A stretch of 64,000 bases of DNA from contig NZ_LMAS01000008.1 in assembly GCF_001509555.1 (NCBI RefSeq), forward strand, positions 106,345 through 170,344, in the 5' to 3' direction. Source of the stretch: Bacillus sp. FJAT-29937. GTDB lineage: Bacteria; Bacillota; Bacilli; Bacillales; Cytobacillaceae. The notes under the pieces are model-generated. The model ran no database searches, was not told the origin of the DNA, and saw only the letters and a list, made by a program, of their open reading frames with translations. Below, one piece after another: positions 18,616 through 27,481 of this stretch (positions within the stretch are counted from its first letter, which is position 1; each line of letters opens with the position of its first letter). Position numbers and translations under genes: made by a program.

Positions 18616-18785
18616 ATCTCTTATCAAGAGTAGCTGAGGGACTGGCCCGATGAAGCTCGGCAACCGTCTATGTTCAATAGATTGGTGCTAAATCCTGCAA
18701 AACATTTATTGTTTTGATAGATAAGAGAGGATTTTATGTATATATACAGAAGCCTCTCTTTTTGATGGAGAGGCTTTTTATTATT
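18616..18785 (+). ncRNA. SAM-I (S-box) riboswitch with terminator
   Basis: The aptamer opens with ATCTCTTATCAAGAG and carries the S-box core GCTGAGGGACTGGCCCGATG followed by GGCAACC; the P1 strand closes at 18720-18728 (GATAAGAGA). Downstream, AGCCTCTC (18751-18758) and GAGAGGCT (18769-18776) make a terminator with a T run. The 3' side of P1 plus GG (AAGAGAGG, 18723-18730) is complementary to CCTCTCTT (18753-18760), the antiterminator pairing. So high SAM should switch the operon off, as in other class I SAM switches. Confidence 0.96.
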
Positions 18786-18824
18786 TTCTTCTTCCAAATA
18801 CAACTACACAGGGGGAACCTCGAA

Positions 18825-19631
18825 ATGAAGAAGCTTGGAATGATTTTAGCATTACTTGGATTGACATTATTTATTGCCGCATGCAGTAAAGAAAGCGGCG
18901 GGGCATTGAATGACAAGAAGCTAATTATTGGAGCAACGGACGGTCCGCATGCTCAAATCTTGGAAGTTGTGAAAGAAGTGGCTGCAGAAGACGGACTTGA
19001 TTTGGAAATTAAATCTTTTACTGACTACGTCCTACCAAATACAGCATTAAATGAAGGCGACTTGGATGTTAACAGCTATCAGCATAAACCTTTTCTTGAA
19101 AAATTCAATGAAGACCATGGACTTGATCTCGTACCTGTAGCAAAAACAATCCTCAACCCAATGGGTATTTACTCTGAAAAATATAAAAGCTTTGAAGAGC
19201 TTCCAGACGGAGCAGAATTTGGACTGCCAAACGATCCGACTAATGGAGCACGTGCACTTTTCATCTTACAAGAAAATGGCCACATTAAACTTGAAGAAGG
19301 CAAAGAAGAAACAGCTTCTATTCATGATGTAGTGGAAAATCCAAAGAATCTTGAGTTCATTGAGCTTGACGCAGCACAAATTCCAAAACAATTAGGCGAA
19401 GTCGATGCTGCTGCAATTAATACAAACTTTGCTATCGCAGCAGGTCTTTATCCGAAAGAAGATGCATTTATTTTGGAGTCAACAAACTCACCATATGTAA
19501 ACTATATCGTTGTTAGAGGGGAAAACGAAAACGATCCTGTCGTGAAAAAATTGGTGAAAGCTTATCAAAGCGAAAAAGTTAAAACATTCATCGAAGAAGA
19601 ATTCCGCGGATCCATCATACCGGGCTTTTAA
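18825..19631 (+). CDS. metQ: Methionine ABC transporter substrate-binding lipoprotein
   Basis: The 268-residue NlpA/MetQ lipoprotein starts KKLGMILALLGLTLFIAAC (lipobox IAAC). It shows the family blocks KLIIGATDGPHAQILE, SYQHKPFLEKFN, LPNDPTNGARALFILQ and the late NSPYVNYIVVRGEN. The start at 18825 follows GGGGGAA and lies 40 bases after the riboswitch terminator; upstream in-frame starts would run through the riboswitch. It is first in the operon, before metN and metP, whereas many Bacilli place it last. Repeats separate it from metN. Confidence 0.93.
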   Translation: MKKLGMILALLGLTLFIAACSKESGGALNDKKLIIGATDGPHAQILEVVKEVAAEDGLDLEIKSFTDYVLPNTALNEGDLDVNSYQHKPFLEKFNEDHGLDLVPVAKTILNPMGIYSEKYKSFEELPDGAEFGLPNDPTNGARALFILQENGHIKLEEGKEETASIHDVVENPKNLEFIELDAAQIPKQLGEVDAAAINTNFAIAAGLYPKEDAFILESTNSPYVNYIVVRGENENDPVVKKLVKAYQSEKVKTFIEEEFRGSIIPGF

Positions 19632-19657
19632 TTGAAATTTGATGGAGGTTGTCTATG

Positions 19658-19842
19658 AAAGCGAGTTTTCTGGACAGGTTTTCGGTAAATTGATAGAAGC
19701 TGTCCAATAAAGTGAGTTTTCTGGACAGGTTTTCGGTAAATTGATAGAAGCTGTCCAATAAAGTGAGTTTACTAGACAGGTTTCTGATAATTTGATGAAA
19801 GCTGTCCGATAAAGATAGTTTGCTGGACGGCTTTCGGTCAGG
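19658..19842 (+). repeat. 51-bp tandem hairpin repeats between metQ and metN
   Basis: Three complete units and part of a fourth start at 19658, 19709, 19760 and 19811, exactly 51 bases apart. The first two are almost identical, the later ones decayed. Each holds an inverted pair GGACAG...CTGTCC about 22 bases apart, so each can fold as a hairpin in the operon mRNA. Because 51 is a multiple of 3, both strands show spurious 17-residue peptide repeats. Confidence 0.92.
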
Positions 19843-19871
19843 AATAGATAACACAGAAAGGAATTGTCCCC

Positions 19872-20885
19872 ATGATTTTATTAGAACATATTTCAAAATC
19901 ATTTGACTCGAAAAAAGGGATTGTAAAAGCAGTTAAAGATGTGAATCTTCATGTGAAAAAAGGTGAAATTCATGGGGTGATTGGCTATAGCGGTGCTGGA
20001 AAAAGCACATTGATACGATGTGTGAATTTATTAGAGAAGCCTACAAGCGGAAAAGTATTTATTGGCGGCAAGGAAGCAACTTCTTTGCCGCTCAACCACT
20101 TGCGCGATGTCCGAAAAAGAATCGGCATGATTTTCCAAGGCTTTAACCTCCTAAAAACAGCCACCGTCTATGATAATATCGCCATCCCCCTAAAATTATT
20201 AGGTTACAACAAAACAGAAACAAATGAACGTGTTAACAAATATCTGGAGATCGTTGGACTTGCCGATAAGCATCAATCATTTCCCGGCCAATTATCCGGC
20301 GGGCAAAAGCAGCGGGTCGCCATTGCCCGAGCACTGGCGCAGGAGCCCGAGGTTTTACTAAGTGATGAAGCAACAAGTGCCCTTGATCCAGAGACGACAG
20401 ATTCAATCCTGGATTTGCTTTTAAAAATCAATCGAGAACTTGGGATAACGATTTTACTAATTACACATGAAATGAATGTTATCCAAAAGATCTGTGATCA
20501 AGTATCGGTTATGGAAAATGGCGAAATTATCGAGCAAGGTCCAACAATCGAGTTATTTACAAAACCTCAAAAACAGACAACACAGAAGTTCTTAAATACA
20601 ATCAGTCAGCGGAAGCTTTCACCTTCTTTAATCAGCCAGCTTAATGTAACAGGCAAGGTTTCCCGTCTCACATTTGTCGGAGAAAGTACTGGGCAGCCGC
20701 TATTGGCTAAAGTAAGTCAGCAATTCAAAGTTCAGCCCAATATTCTGACAGCGAATATTCTTGAATTGAAAAACGGCATTGTCGGCAATATTGTTGTACA
20801 TCTTATTGGCGAAGGGCAAGAGGTTGGTCAAGCATTAAAATATTTACAAAATCAAGGTGTTGGCATCGAAGAATTGGAGGGATAA
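19872..20885 (+). CDS. metN: Methionine ABC transporter ATP-binding protein
   Basis: A 337-residue ABC ATPase: Walker A GYSGAGKST (38-46), Q-loop in GMIFQGFNLL, signature LSGGQKQR (about 140), Walker B VLLSDEATSALDP and switch His in LITHEM. The C-terminal 75 residues form the NIL domain, the regulatory methionine-binding domain of MetN. It acts with MetP and MetQ to import methionine. AAAGGAATTG precedes the ATG. Stop is 4 bases before metP, so the two are coupled. Confidence 0.95.
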   Translation: MILLEHISKSFDSKKGIVKAVKDVNLHVKKGEIHGVIGYSGAGKSTLIRCVNLLEKPTSGKVFIGGKEATSLPLNHLRDVRKRIGMIFQGFNLLKTATVYDNIAIPLKLLGYNKTETNERVNKYLEIVGLADKHQSFPGQLSGGQKQRVAIARALAQEPEVLLSDEATSALDPETTDSILDLLLKINRELGITILLITHEMNVIQKICDQVSVMENGEIIEQGPTIELFTKPQKQTTQKFLNTISQRKLSPSLISQLNVTGKVSRLTFVGESTGQPLLAKVSQQFKVQPNILTANILELKNGIVGNIVVHLIGEGQEVGQALKYLQNQGVGIEELEG

Positions 20886-20889
20886 TAGT

Positions 20890-21552
20890 ATGTCTGATTT
20901 TACTGAAAAATGGTTTCCGATTATCTGGAAATCCGTGCTGGAAACCTTCCAAATGGTCGGCATCTCTATGATATTTGCTATCATAATCGGTATCCCATTA
21001 GGGGTTTTACTCGTTTTAACACGGCCTGGCCAAGCTTGGCAAAATCAATGGGTCTATCAAATATTGAATCTAGTCATTAATATATTGCGCTCGGTACCAT
21101 TTATTATTTTATTAATTTTTATTTTTCCATTTACAAAATTCATTGTTGGCACGACGATTGGTGTACAAGGTGCCATCGTTCCGCTCGTTATTTACACAGC
21201 CCCATACCTTGCAAGATTAGTAGAATCATCCCTGCTTTCCGTGGATAATGGCGTATTAGAAGCCTATAAGGCAATGGGAATTAAAACGAGACAAATTATT
21301 TGGCATGTCATGCTTCGTGAAGCTAGGCCATCCCTTGTCCTCGCTTTAACCATCACCATTGTCAGCTTGATTGGAGCCACTGCGATGGCGGGACTTGTCG
21401 GTGCAGGCGGCCTTGGAGATTTAGCCTACCGCTACGGGCATTTACGCTACGAAGAAAGCGTCATGTATGCAACTGTTATCATCCTGATTATCCTTGTTCA
21501 AAGCTGTCAGTCCATTGGGAATCGGATTTCAGCTCGTTTAAAGAAAGATTGA
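20890..21552 (+). CDS. metP: Methionine ABC transporter permease
   Basis: A 220-residue MetI/MetP permease with five to six helices. The EAA loop reads AYKAMGIKTRQIIWHVMLREA, and MAGLVGAGGLGDLAYRYG is typical of the family. The start at 20890 has GGAGGG 8 bases upstream; an in-frame ATG 33 bases earlier lies inside metN and is less likely. It lies 15 bases before the enoyl-CoA hydratase gene, so the SAM switch probably also controls the following two genes. Confidence 0.95.
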   Translation: MSDFTEKWFPIIWKSVLETFQMVGISMIFAIIIGIPLGVLLVLTRPGQAWQNQWVYQILNLVINILRSVPFIILLIFIFPFTKFIVGTTIGVQGAIVPLVIYTAPYLARLVESSLLSVDNGVLEAYKAMGIKTRQIIWHVMLREARPSLVLALTITIVSLIGATAMAGLVGAGGLGDLAYRYGHLRYEESVMYATVIILIILVQSCQSIGNRISARLKKD

Positions 21553-21567
21553 TCGGAGGGGTTATAA

Positions 21568-22344
21568 ATGTCAAATGAACTTTATGCAGAAAAAGATGGA
21601 GCGATTGCTTCCCTCATTATTAACCGTCCTCAAAAAAAGAATTCATTCACACTTGCCATGTTTAAGAGACTTGGTGAACTATTGGATGAGTTAGAACAGG
21701 ATTCTAGTGTGAAGGTGCTCATTATTCGCGGTGTTGATGAAACAGCATTTTCAGCGGGTGCCGATATTAGCGAGTTCACGGAAGTCCGTCTTCATGGAAA
21801 GCAAGCTAAGGACTATAATGATTACGCCCTTGAATCCATTGGAAAATTATATCGCTTTTCAAAGCCAACCATTGCCTTAATTAAAACATTGGCAATCGGA
21901 GGCGGGCTCGAACTTGCGAACTCATGTGATTTCCGATTTGCCACCGCTGGCAGTAAGGTCGGAATTACAGCGGCGAATATCGGCATTGTATACAATTTGG
22001 CTAGTACAAAAAGGCTTTATAATTTGATCGGCCCTGCAAAGACGAAAGAATTGCTATATACAGCAAAGCTGATCAGTGCTGAAGAAGGCAAAGAGATCGG
22101 CTTAATTGATTATGTTTATCCAATCGAAGAAATTGAGGAGAAATGCCATGATTTTGCCAATCGAATTACGGTGAAATCATCTGTTGCCAACTCGGGCATT
22201 AAGAAAGTCATCCAAGCCATCATTGACGGAGAGAACGAAGAAAGTGAATATATTGAGAATGTCATTTTAGAGTCATATAGTTCGGATGACTATTTAGAAG
22301 GCATTCAGGCATTTTTGGAAAAAAGAAAACCGAACTTCTCGTGA
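21568..22344 (+). CDS. Enoyl-CoA hydratase/isomerase (crotonase) family protein
   Basis: A 258-residue crotonase: FSAGADISEFTEVR (oxyanion-hole region, about 63-76) and LIKTLAIGGGLELANSCDFRFA (about 104-125) with the second oxyanion-hole Gly pair. At the usual catalytic Glu positions, the block GITAANIGIVYNLASTKRL lacks the canonical PExGL(I/F)PG, so simple hydratase activity is uncertain. GGAGGGG precedes the ATG, only 15 bases after metP and 22 bases before a CoA-transferase gene. Its place in an S-box operon hints at sulfur-compound metabolism (inference). Confidence 0.82.
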   Translation: MSNELYAEKDGAIASLIINRPQKKNSFTLAMFKRLGELLDELEQDSSVKVLIIRGVDETAFSAGADISEFTEVRLHGKQAKDYNDYALESIGKLYRFSKPTIALIKTLAIGGGLELANSCDFRFATAGSKVGITAANIGIVYNLASTKRLYNLIGPAKTKELLYTAKLISAEEGKEIGLIDYVYPIEEIEEKCHDFANRITVKSSVANSGIKKVIQAIIDGENEESEYIENVILESYSSDDYLEGIQAFLEKRKPNFS

Positions 22345-22366
22345 TAGAAAAAGGAGTCAATACACC

Positions 22367-23557
22367 ATGATTCAAGCATTAGAAGGAATGAAAGTAATCG
22401 ACCTCTCACAAGTATTGGCAGGTCCTTATTGTACGATGGTACTCGGTGATATGGGTGCAGATGTCATCAAAATTGAAAAATACCCAAAGGGCGATGACAC
22501 CCGTTCAATGGGAGCTACTATTAATGAAGAAAGTCATATGTTTATGATGGTCAATCGCAATAAGCGCGGAATGTGTCTCAATTTAAAAAGTGACGAAGGC
22601 CGAAAAATCTTACTCAGCTTAATCAAAACGGCAGATGTATTCGTAGAAAATTACCGTCCTGGAGTAACAAAGAAATTGGGCATTGACTATGAAACATTGA
22701 AAGAAATCAATCCCGGATTAATCTACTGCTCGATTTCAGGCTACGGACAGACCGGTCCCTATAGTCAAAAGGGCGGCTATGATATCATGGCACAAGGCAT
22801 GTCCGGGCTAATGGATATGACTGGCGAAAAAGGTGGAAAGCCTGTAAAAGTTGGGATTGCCATTCATGATATTGCAGCAGCACAAACCGCCATTCAAACG
22901 ATTTTGACTGCATACATCCACCGCTTGAAAAATGGAAAAGGGCAATATATCGACGTTTCCCTTGTTGATGCAGGACTTGCCTGGACTGTTTGGGAAGCTG
23001 CTGCTTATTTTGGAACAGGGGAAGTGGCTAAGCGGAATGGGACAGCACACCGTGCATCAGCCCCATATCAAGGCTACGAAACAAAAGATGGCTTTATTTT
23101 AATTGGTGCAGCTAATCAGAAGCTATGGGAAAATTTTTGCTTAAACGTGATTGATCAGCCTAATTGGTTGGAAGATCCTCGCTATGAAACGGTTAGTTCA
23201 AGAACGGAACATGTGGATGAGCTTGAGATCGAAATCGAAGAAATTTTAAAACAAAAAGAATCAGCACATTGGCTGAAGCTTCTCGAAGATTACGGAATCC
23301 CGTCCGGTCCCATATATTCTTATGATCAAACCTTGAATGATCCGCATATCCTTGAACATGATATGGTCCTTGATTATGAACATCCTGCTGCTGGACAAAT
23401 GAAAACACTTGGCTTCCCGGCCAAACTTTCCGAAACGCCAGGGCAATTAAGAATGCCTGCTCCGCTCCTTGGACAGCACAATAAGGAGATATTGGCTGAA
23501 TTAGGATACTCTGAAGAAGACTTTAAAGTATTACAAAACAAAGAAATTATCAAATAA
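22367..23557 (+). CDS. CaiB/BaiF-type CoA transferase
   Basis: A 396-residue class III CoA transferase: VIDLSQVLAGPYCTMVLGDMGADVIKIEKYPKGDDTR near 11-46, NKRGMCLNLKSDEGR, FVENYRPGVTKKLGIDY, YCSISGYGQTGPY, and GYDIMAQGMSGLMDMTG with the catalytic Asp (about residue 138) of formyl-CoA transferase-like enzymes. It would move CoA between organic acids. AAAGGAGTC precedes the ATG. It is the last gene of the SAM-riboswitch operon, closed by a strong terminator. Its acid substrate is unknown. Confidence 0.9.
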   Translation: MIQALEGMKVIDLSQVLAGPYCTMVLGDMGADVIKIEKYPKGDDTRSMGATINEESHMFMMVNRNKRGMCLNLKSDEGRKILLSLIKTADVFVENYRPGVTKKLGIDYETLKEINPGLIYCSISGYGQTGPYSQKGGYDIMAQGMSGLMDMTGEKGGKPVKVGIAIHDIAAAQTAIQTILTAYIHRLKNGKGQYIDVSLVDAGLAWTVWEAAAYFGTGEVAKRNGTAHRASAPYQGYETKDGFILIGAANQKLWENFCLNVIDQPNWLEDPRYETVSSRTEHVDELEIEIEEILKQKESAHWLKLLEDYGIPSGPIYSYDQTLNDPHILEHDMVLDYEHPAAGQMKTLGFPAKLSETPGQLRMPAPLLGQHNKEILAELGYSEEDFKVLQNKEIIK

Positions 23558-23562
23558 ACATG

Positions 23563-23617
23563 AGGGACGGATCACTTGCTTCCACATTTCGAAGCAAGTA
23601 ATCCGTCCCTTTTTTTA
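23563..23617 (+). terminator. Strong terminator of GGGACGG-hairpin type
   Basis: AGGGACGGATCACTTGCTTC and its near-perfect complement (23591-23610) form a 20-bp stem with an 8-base loop, then eight T. The GGGACGG/CCGTCCC arm recurs at 37303-37361 and, partly, at 58425-58469. Confidence 0.93.
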
Positions 23618-23746
23618 CGCTAAAAGAACCCGTTCATGGTCTCTTCAATATTATTAGTAAAACGTCTCTCCAATCTGTCTAATCCTGAATACATTGTTGT
23701 ATGTGAATGACGTGTATTGAAAATTTATTTTTAAGGGAGCAGACAA

Positions 23747-24601
23747 ATGTATAAAAAGCTAGCTGTCGCCATTATTCATGGAATGGGTAATCAAAAGGAT
23801 GGTTTTGCTAAAAATATGATCGTGATGATCAATCAAACATTCGCAAAAAAACTAGAGGATGCGGTTGAAGATCCTGCCTCCTATCTTATGTTTGAACCGA
23901 TACTATGGGCACCAGTTTTTGCAGGCCGACAGGAAAAGCTGTTTGAAAGAATGGTGCAGGAAAACAAATTGAATTATCAAGGCTCAAGAAAATTCATTGT
24001 TACTTATATAGGAGATGTGATTGCCTATCAACTAGTAGAGACAGCAAAGCAAAATTATGAGAGAGTTCATGAAAAAATCGGTGAAGGTCTGAACAGTCTC
24101 TCTAAGAAAGCAGGAGACCAAGCTCCACTATGTGTCATTTCACACAGTTTAGGTTCAGTCATTGCGAGCAATTACTTTTACGATTTACAATTTAAACAAC
24201 GCGATGTTGCCTGTATTGTAAATGAAACGTCGCCATTGGAAAAGGGAGAAACTTTAACATTATTTTATACAATGGGGACTACCCTCCCGCTATGGAGTTT
24301 ACGTTATTATAACTTTAACCGCCCGATCAATATTCCTTCTAAAAACCTCCAAAAATACTATCCTAGCTTAAAAGGTGAATGGATTAATTTCTATGACAAA
24401 GATGATGTTTTGGGCTTCCCATTAAGATCTGTAGACGAAAATTATTATCATGCTGTTAACGAAGATCGAGAAGTGAATGTAGGCGATTTGTTAACGAGTT
24501 GGAATCCGTTAAGCCATACAGGTTACGTTAAGGATATGGATGTAATTGAACCCATTGTAGATGGATTAGTCCGTACATGGAGACAGATAAATAATCTATA
24601 A
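23747..24601 (+). CDS. Putative alpha/beta-hydrolase
   Basis: A 284-residue protein starting with a lipase-like LAVAIIHGMGNQKDGF (oxyanion HGMG, residues 10-13). The candidate nucleophile Ser lies in VISHSLGSVIASNYF (about 134); the elbow reads SHSLG, lacking the usual first Gly. A late His may come from NPLSHTGY. It resembles uncharacterised triacylglycerol-lipase-like proteins of soil bacteria, but I cannot name the substrate. No signal peptide. AAGGGAG precedes the ATG. Monocistronic. Confidence 0.65.
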   Translation: MYKKLAVAIIHGMGNQKDGFAKNMIVMINQTFAKKLEDAVEDPASYLMFEPILWAPVFAGRQEKLFERMVQENKLNYQGSRKFIVTYIGDVIAYQLVETAKQNYERVHEKIGEGLNSLSKKAGDQAPLCVISHSLGSVIASNYFYDLQFKQRDVACIVNETSPLEKGETLTLFYTMGTTLPLWSLRYYNFNRPINIPSKNLQKYYPSLKGEWINFYDKDDVLGFPLRSVDENYYHAVNEDREVNVGDLLTSWNPLSHTGYVKDMDVIEPIVDGLVRTWRQINNL

Positions 24602-24630
24602 CGCTCTGCTCTATTCAAATCATCAAAATC

Positions 24631-24795
24631 GGTCAAAGGGTAATTGCAATAGAAAATCATACCTTAAAAAGCTATCAAGGCAATTATGATTATTTTAAAA
24701 GCGAGAAGGACAAAGTAAGTCTAAAAGAGTTGAATAAGCCTATTGTAAAAACTGAAAAAGTGAAAAAACAAAGAAATAAGTCTGAGAATTCATAA
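24631..24795 (+). pseudogene. C-terminal remnant of an ABC-F ATPase
   Basis: An open frame without a start reads GQRVIAIENHTLKSYQGNYD, then YFKSEKD, and a Lys-rich tail (KVKKQRNKSENS) to a stop. The pattern I-E-x-x-x-L-x-x-Y-x-G-N-Y-x-x-Y is the last strand and linker of ABC-F translational ATPases such as YdiF and Uup, which are over 500 residues. Nothing of the two ATPase domains remains between the hydrolase stop at 24601 and here. Most likely a deletion scar. Confidence 0.6.
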
Positions 24796-24817
24796 CAAGA
24801 GAAAAGTAGGTGCCTTA

Positions 24818-25678
24818 ATGAGTATTACCTTAGCATTATTGGCAGCTTTATTCGCTTCACTTACATCTATATTGGCGAAGATTGGCATCGAAAAGGTGAA
24901 TTCTAATTTAGCTACAGCGATTCGGACAATTGTTGTTATCGTCATGGCTTTATTGGTCGTGGTTGTAACGGGCAAGCTCGAAACAATCTCTCAGATTTCT
25001 GGAAGTGCATTGTGGTTTATTATATTGTCAGGTTTTGCAACAGGATTTTCGTGGTTATTTTTCTTTAAAGCACTGGCAATTGGTGATGTTTCCAAGGTTG
25101 TACCCATTGATAAGTCAAGTGTAGTCTTAACAATCGCAATCTCCATCCTCTTTTTAGGAGAGCCGGCAAAGCCCCTTGTCTTGGCTGGAGGAGCGATAAT
25201 CGCCATTGGAACCTTCATTTTAATTGGGAAAAATGAAGAAAAGAAACGATTTACGGGCTCACAAATATATATTGTATATGCCATTTTGGCAGCAGTATTT
25301 GCGGCATTAACCTCAATCTTAGCAAAAATAGGGATGGAAGATGTGGATTCTAATGTCGCTACCTTTTTACGGACAATCGTGATTTTATTGTTCGCTTGGG
25401 CCATCGTATTTTTCCAAGGAACTCATAAAAAAATGAAGGAAATTACAAAAAAGGGATATCTTTTTTTAATATTGTCTGGGGTTGCAACTGGTTTATCCTG
25501 GTTATGCTATTTCGCAGCATTAGCCATTGGGAAGGTTTCCGTTGTTGCACCTATTGATAAATTTAGCGTTGTGATTACCATGATTTTAAGCTTTATTCTT
25601 TTAAAAGAAAAAATGAATAAACACATTATTATAGGTGGTATAGTCATTACTGCAGGAACTCTGTTGCTTATTTTGTAG
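24818..25678 (+). CDS. EamA-family drug/metabolite transporter
   Basis: A 286-residue, ten-helix DMT protein made of two similar halves. Residues 2-35 and 147-181 read almost alike (ALFASLTSILAKIGIE and AVFAALTSILAKIGME, each followed by V-x-S-N-x-A-T), and SGFATGFSWLFFFKALAIGDVSKV matches SGVATGLSWLCYFAALAIGKVSVV. The similarity of the halves is unusually high for EamA proteins. Substrate unknown. The start is 22 bases after the ABC-F remnant, with a modest ribosome site (GTAGGTG). Confidence 0.88.
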   Translation: MSITLALLAALFASLTSILAKIGIEKVNSNLATAIRTIVVIVMALLVVVVTGKLETISQISGSALWFIILSGFATGFSWLFFFKALAIGDVSKVVPIDKSSVVLTIAISILFLGEPAKPLVLAGGAIIAIGTFILIGKNEEKKRFTGSQIYIVYAILAAVFAALTSILAKIGMEDVDSNVATFLRTIVILLFAWAIVFFQGTHKKMKEITKKGYLFLILSGVATGLSWLCYFAALAIGKVSVVAPIDKFSVVITMILSFILLKEKMNKHIIIGGIVITAGTLLLIL

Positions 25679-25827
25679 TTAAGGGATTTTTTAAGATGAA
25701 TATGATTACTAGTGTTGTTTGAAAATCCTCCCATCTAAAAAAACATTATGTGGAAAATATAGTAAAAATATTCAGATGTAATATTTTGCAAACCGAAATA
25801 ATTAAAATTGTGAATAGTAGACTAAGG

Positions 25828-25872
25828 ATAACCTGCATGTAGACTGGTAAAACCTGTAGGTTATTTTTTTTA
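25828..25872 (+). terminator. Terminator before the alanine symporter gene
   Basis: ATAACCT (25828-25834) and AGGTTAT (25858-25864) pair, with CA/TG below, followed by eight T. It is 150 bases beyond the EamA stop and 90 before the next start, so it could be that gene's terminator or a leader attenuator; no aptamer was recognised. Confidence 0.7.
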
Positions 25873-25964
25873 TTTTTTTATAAAAAAAAGATTGTCTTAT
25901 TTTTTAATATAATTTATACTTCGAATATGAATAATATTCAGAATTATAAAAGGGGGGAATTTTT

Positions 25965-27437
25965 ATGTTTGATCAAATTGTAAATACTATTAATGGATGG
26001 CTGTGGAGTCCAGTATTGATTGGTTTCATTGTTTTATGTGGTTTGTATTTTAGTTTTCGTACTAGATTCCTGCAGATCCGTCACTTTAAAGAAATGGTTA
26101 AACTTGTAACATCAGGGAAGGGTTCCGATGCAGGGGTTTCTCCATTCCAGGCATTAGCGATGTCATTATCAGGCCGTATCGGTGTAGGGAACGTTGCCGG
26201 AACCGCTACAGGTATTGCTTTTGGTGGACCTGGTGCAGTCTTTTGGATGTGGGTCATTACCTTTATCGGTGCATCATCAGCTTATGTAGAGTCAACTCTT
26301 GCTCAAATCTATAAAGAAAAGCAAGATGGGGAGTATCGCGGGGGTCCTGCTTTCTATATCGAAAAGGGACTTGGCTGGAAATGGTTTGCGATCGTTTTCG
26401 CAGTTGCAACATTGCTTGCTATGGCTTTCTTGATGCCGGGTATTCAGGCAAATGCAATTGCAGATACGGTTCATAACGCTTTTGGTCTAGATCCAAAAGT
26501 CACGGGACTAATCGTTGTCGCACTTGTTGGTTTTACTATTTTTGGCGGTGTTAAGCGTATTGCTAAAGTTGCAGAATGGGTTGTTCCTTTCATGGCAGCT
26601 GCTTATGTATTAATTGCACTTATTATTATTGGATCTAATTTTGCTGATATTCCAGCAGTTTTTGGACTTATATTTAAAAGCGCTTTCGGAGCTGAACAAA
26701 TGTTTGGCGGTATTATTGGTTCAGCTATTATGTGGGGAGTAAAACGTGGTCTATATGCAAATGAAGCCGGCCAAGGTACAGGTGCTCACCCAGCTGCGGC
26801 TGCTGAGGTTTCCCACCCTGCTAAGCAAGGTCTTGTGCAAGCGTTTTCAATTTATTTAGATGTATTCTTAGTTGTTACAGCGACTGCATTCATGATTCTA
26901 TTTACACAGCAATACAATGTAATCGATGAAAAAACTGGAACAGTACTAACTGAAAACCTCCCAGGAGTTCAACCGGGAGCTGGTTATACTCAAGCGGCAG
27001 TTGATACGCTCATTCCAGGATACGGTGCAGGATTTGTTGCCATTGCTTTATTCTTCTTTGCCTTTACGACTATTTATGCTTATTACTATATCGCAGAAAC
27101 AAACTTGGCCTATCTAGTACGTGGTAAATTCAAGGGAATTGCATTTATTGGACTAAAGATTGTCCTTTTAGGCGCTATTTTCTTTGGTTCAGTAAAAACT
27201 GCAACAACAGCATGGGCAATGGGAGATATCGGACTCGGAATTATGGTATGGCTGAACTTAATTGCGATTCTCTTCTTATTTAAACCAGCGCTGATTGCTT
27301 TAAAGGACTACGAAGAGCAGCTAAAGGAAGGAAAAGATCCAGAATTCAATTCATCTAAATATGGGATTAAGAATGCAGATTTCTGGGCGAATGGTTATCA
27401 GAGTCCTGAAAGAAAGAAGCGAGATAAAGTATCATAA
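25965..27437 (+). CDS. Sodium:alanine symporter (AGCS family)
   Basis: A 490-residue AgcS/AlsT-type symporter with about 11 helices. Signatures include LSGRIGVGNVAGTATGIAFGGPGAVFWMW (sodium/substrate site), RGGPAFYIEKGLG, GVKRGLYANEAGQGTGAHPAAAAEVSHP and FFAFTTIYAYYYIAETNLAYL. It imports alanine, glycine or glutamine with sodium. AAAGGGGGG precedes the ATG. Standalone, closed by a strong terminator with arms GAAAAGCACCAGC and GCTGGTGCTTTTC (27482-27516). Confidence 0.93.
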   Translation: MFDQIVNTINGWLWSPVLIGFIVLCGLYFSFRTRFLQIRHFKEMVKLVTSGKGSDAGVSPFQALAMSLSGRIGVGNVAGTATGIAFGGPGAVFWMWVITFIGASSAYVESTLAQIYKEKQDGEYRGGPAFYIEKGLGWKWFAIVFAVATLLAMAFLMPGIQANAIADTVHNAFGLDPKVTGLIVVALVGFTIFGGVKRIAKVAEWVVPFMAAAYVLIALIIIGSNFADIPAVFGLIFKSAFGAEQMFGGIIGSAIMWGVKRGLYANEAGQGTGAHPAAAAEVSHPAKQGLVQAFSIYLDVFLVVTATAFMILFTQQYNVIDEKTGTVLTENLPGVQPGAGYTQAAVDTLIPGYGAGFVAIALFFFAFTTIYAYYYIAETNLAYLVRGKFKGIAFIGLKIVLLGAIFFGSVKTATTAWAMGDIGLGIMVWLNLIAILFLFKPALIALKDYEEQLKEGKDPEFNSSKYGIKNADFWANGYQSPERKKRDKVS

Positions 27438-27481
27438 GTGAACTTCTATTCGTATGGTTTCTTCGAATAGTTAGTTATATC

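Noticed and set aside
18714..18824. N-terminal extension of MetQ
   Set aside because: It would translate the riboswitch terminator; the lipoprotein signal begins at 18825 after a ribosome site.
19615..19902. Minus-strand open frame with 17-residue peptide repeats
   Set aside because: It is the 51-bp DNA repeat read through (51 is divisible by 3). It has no ribosome site and opposes the met operon.
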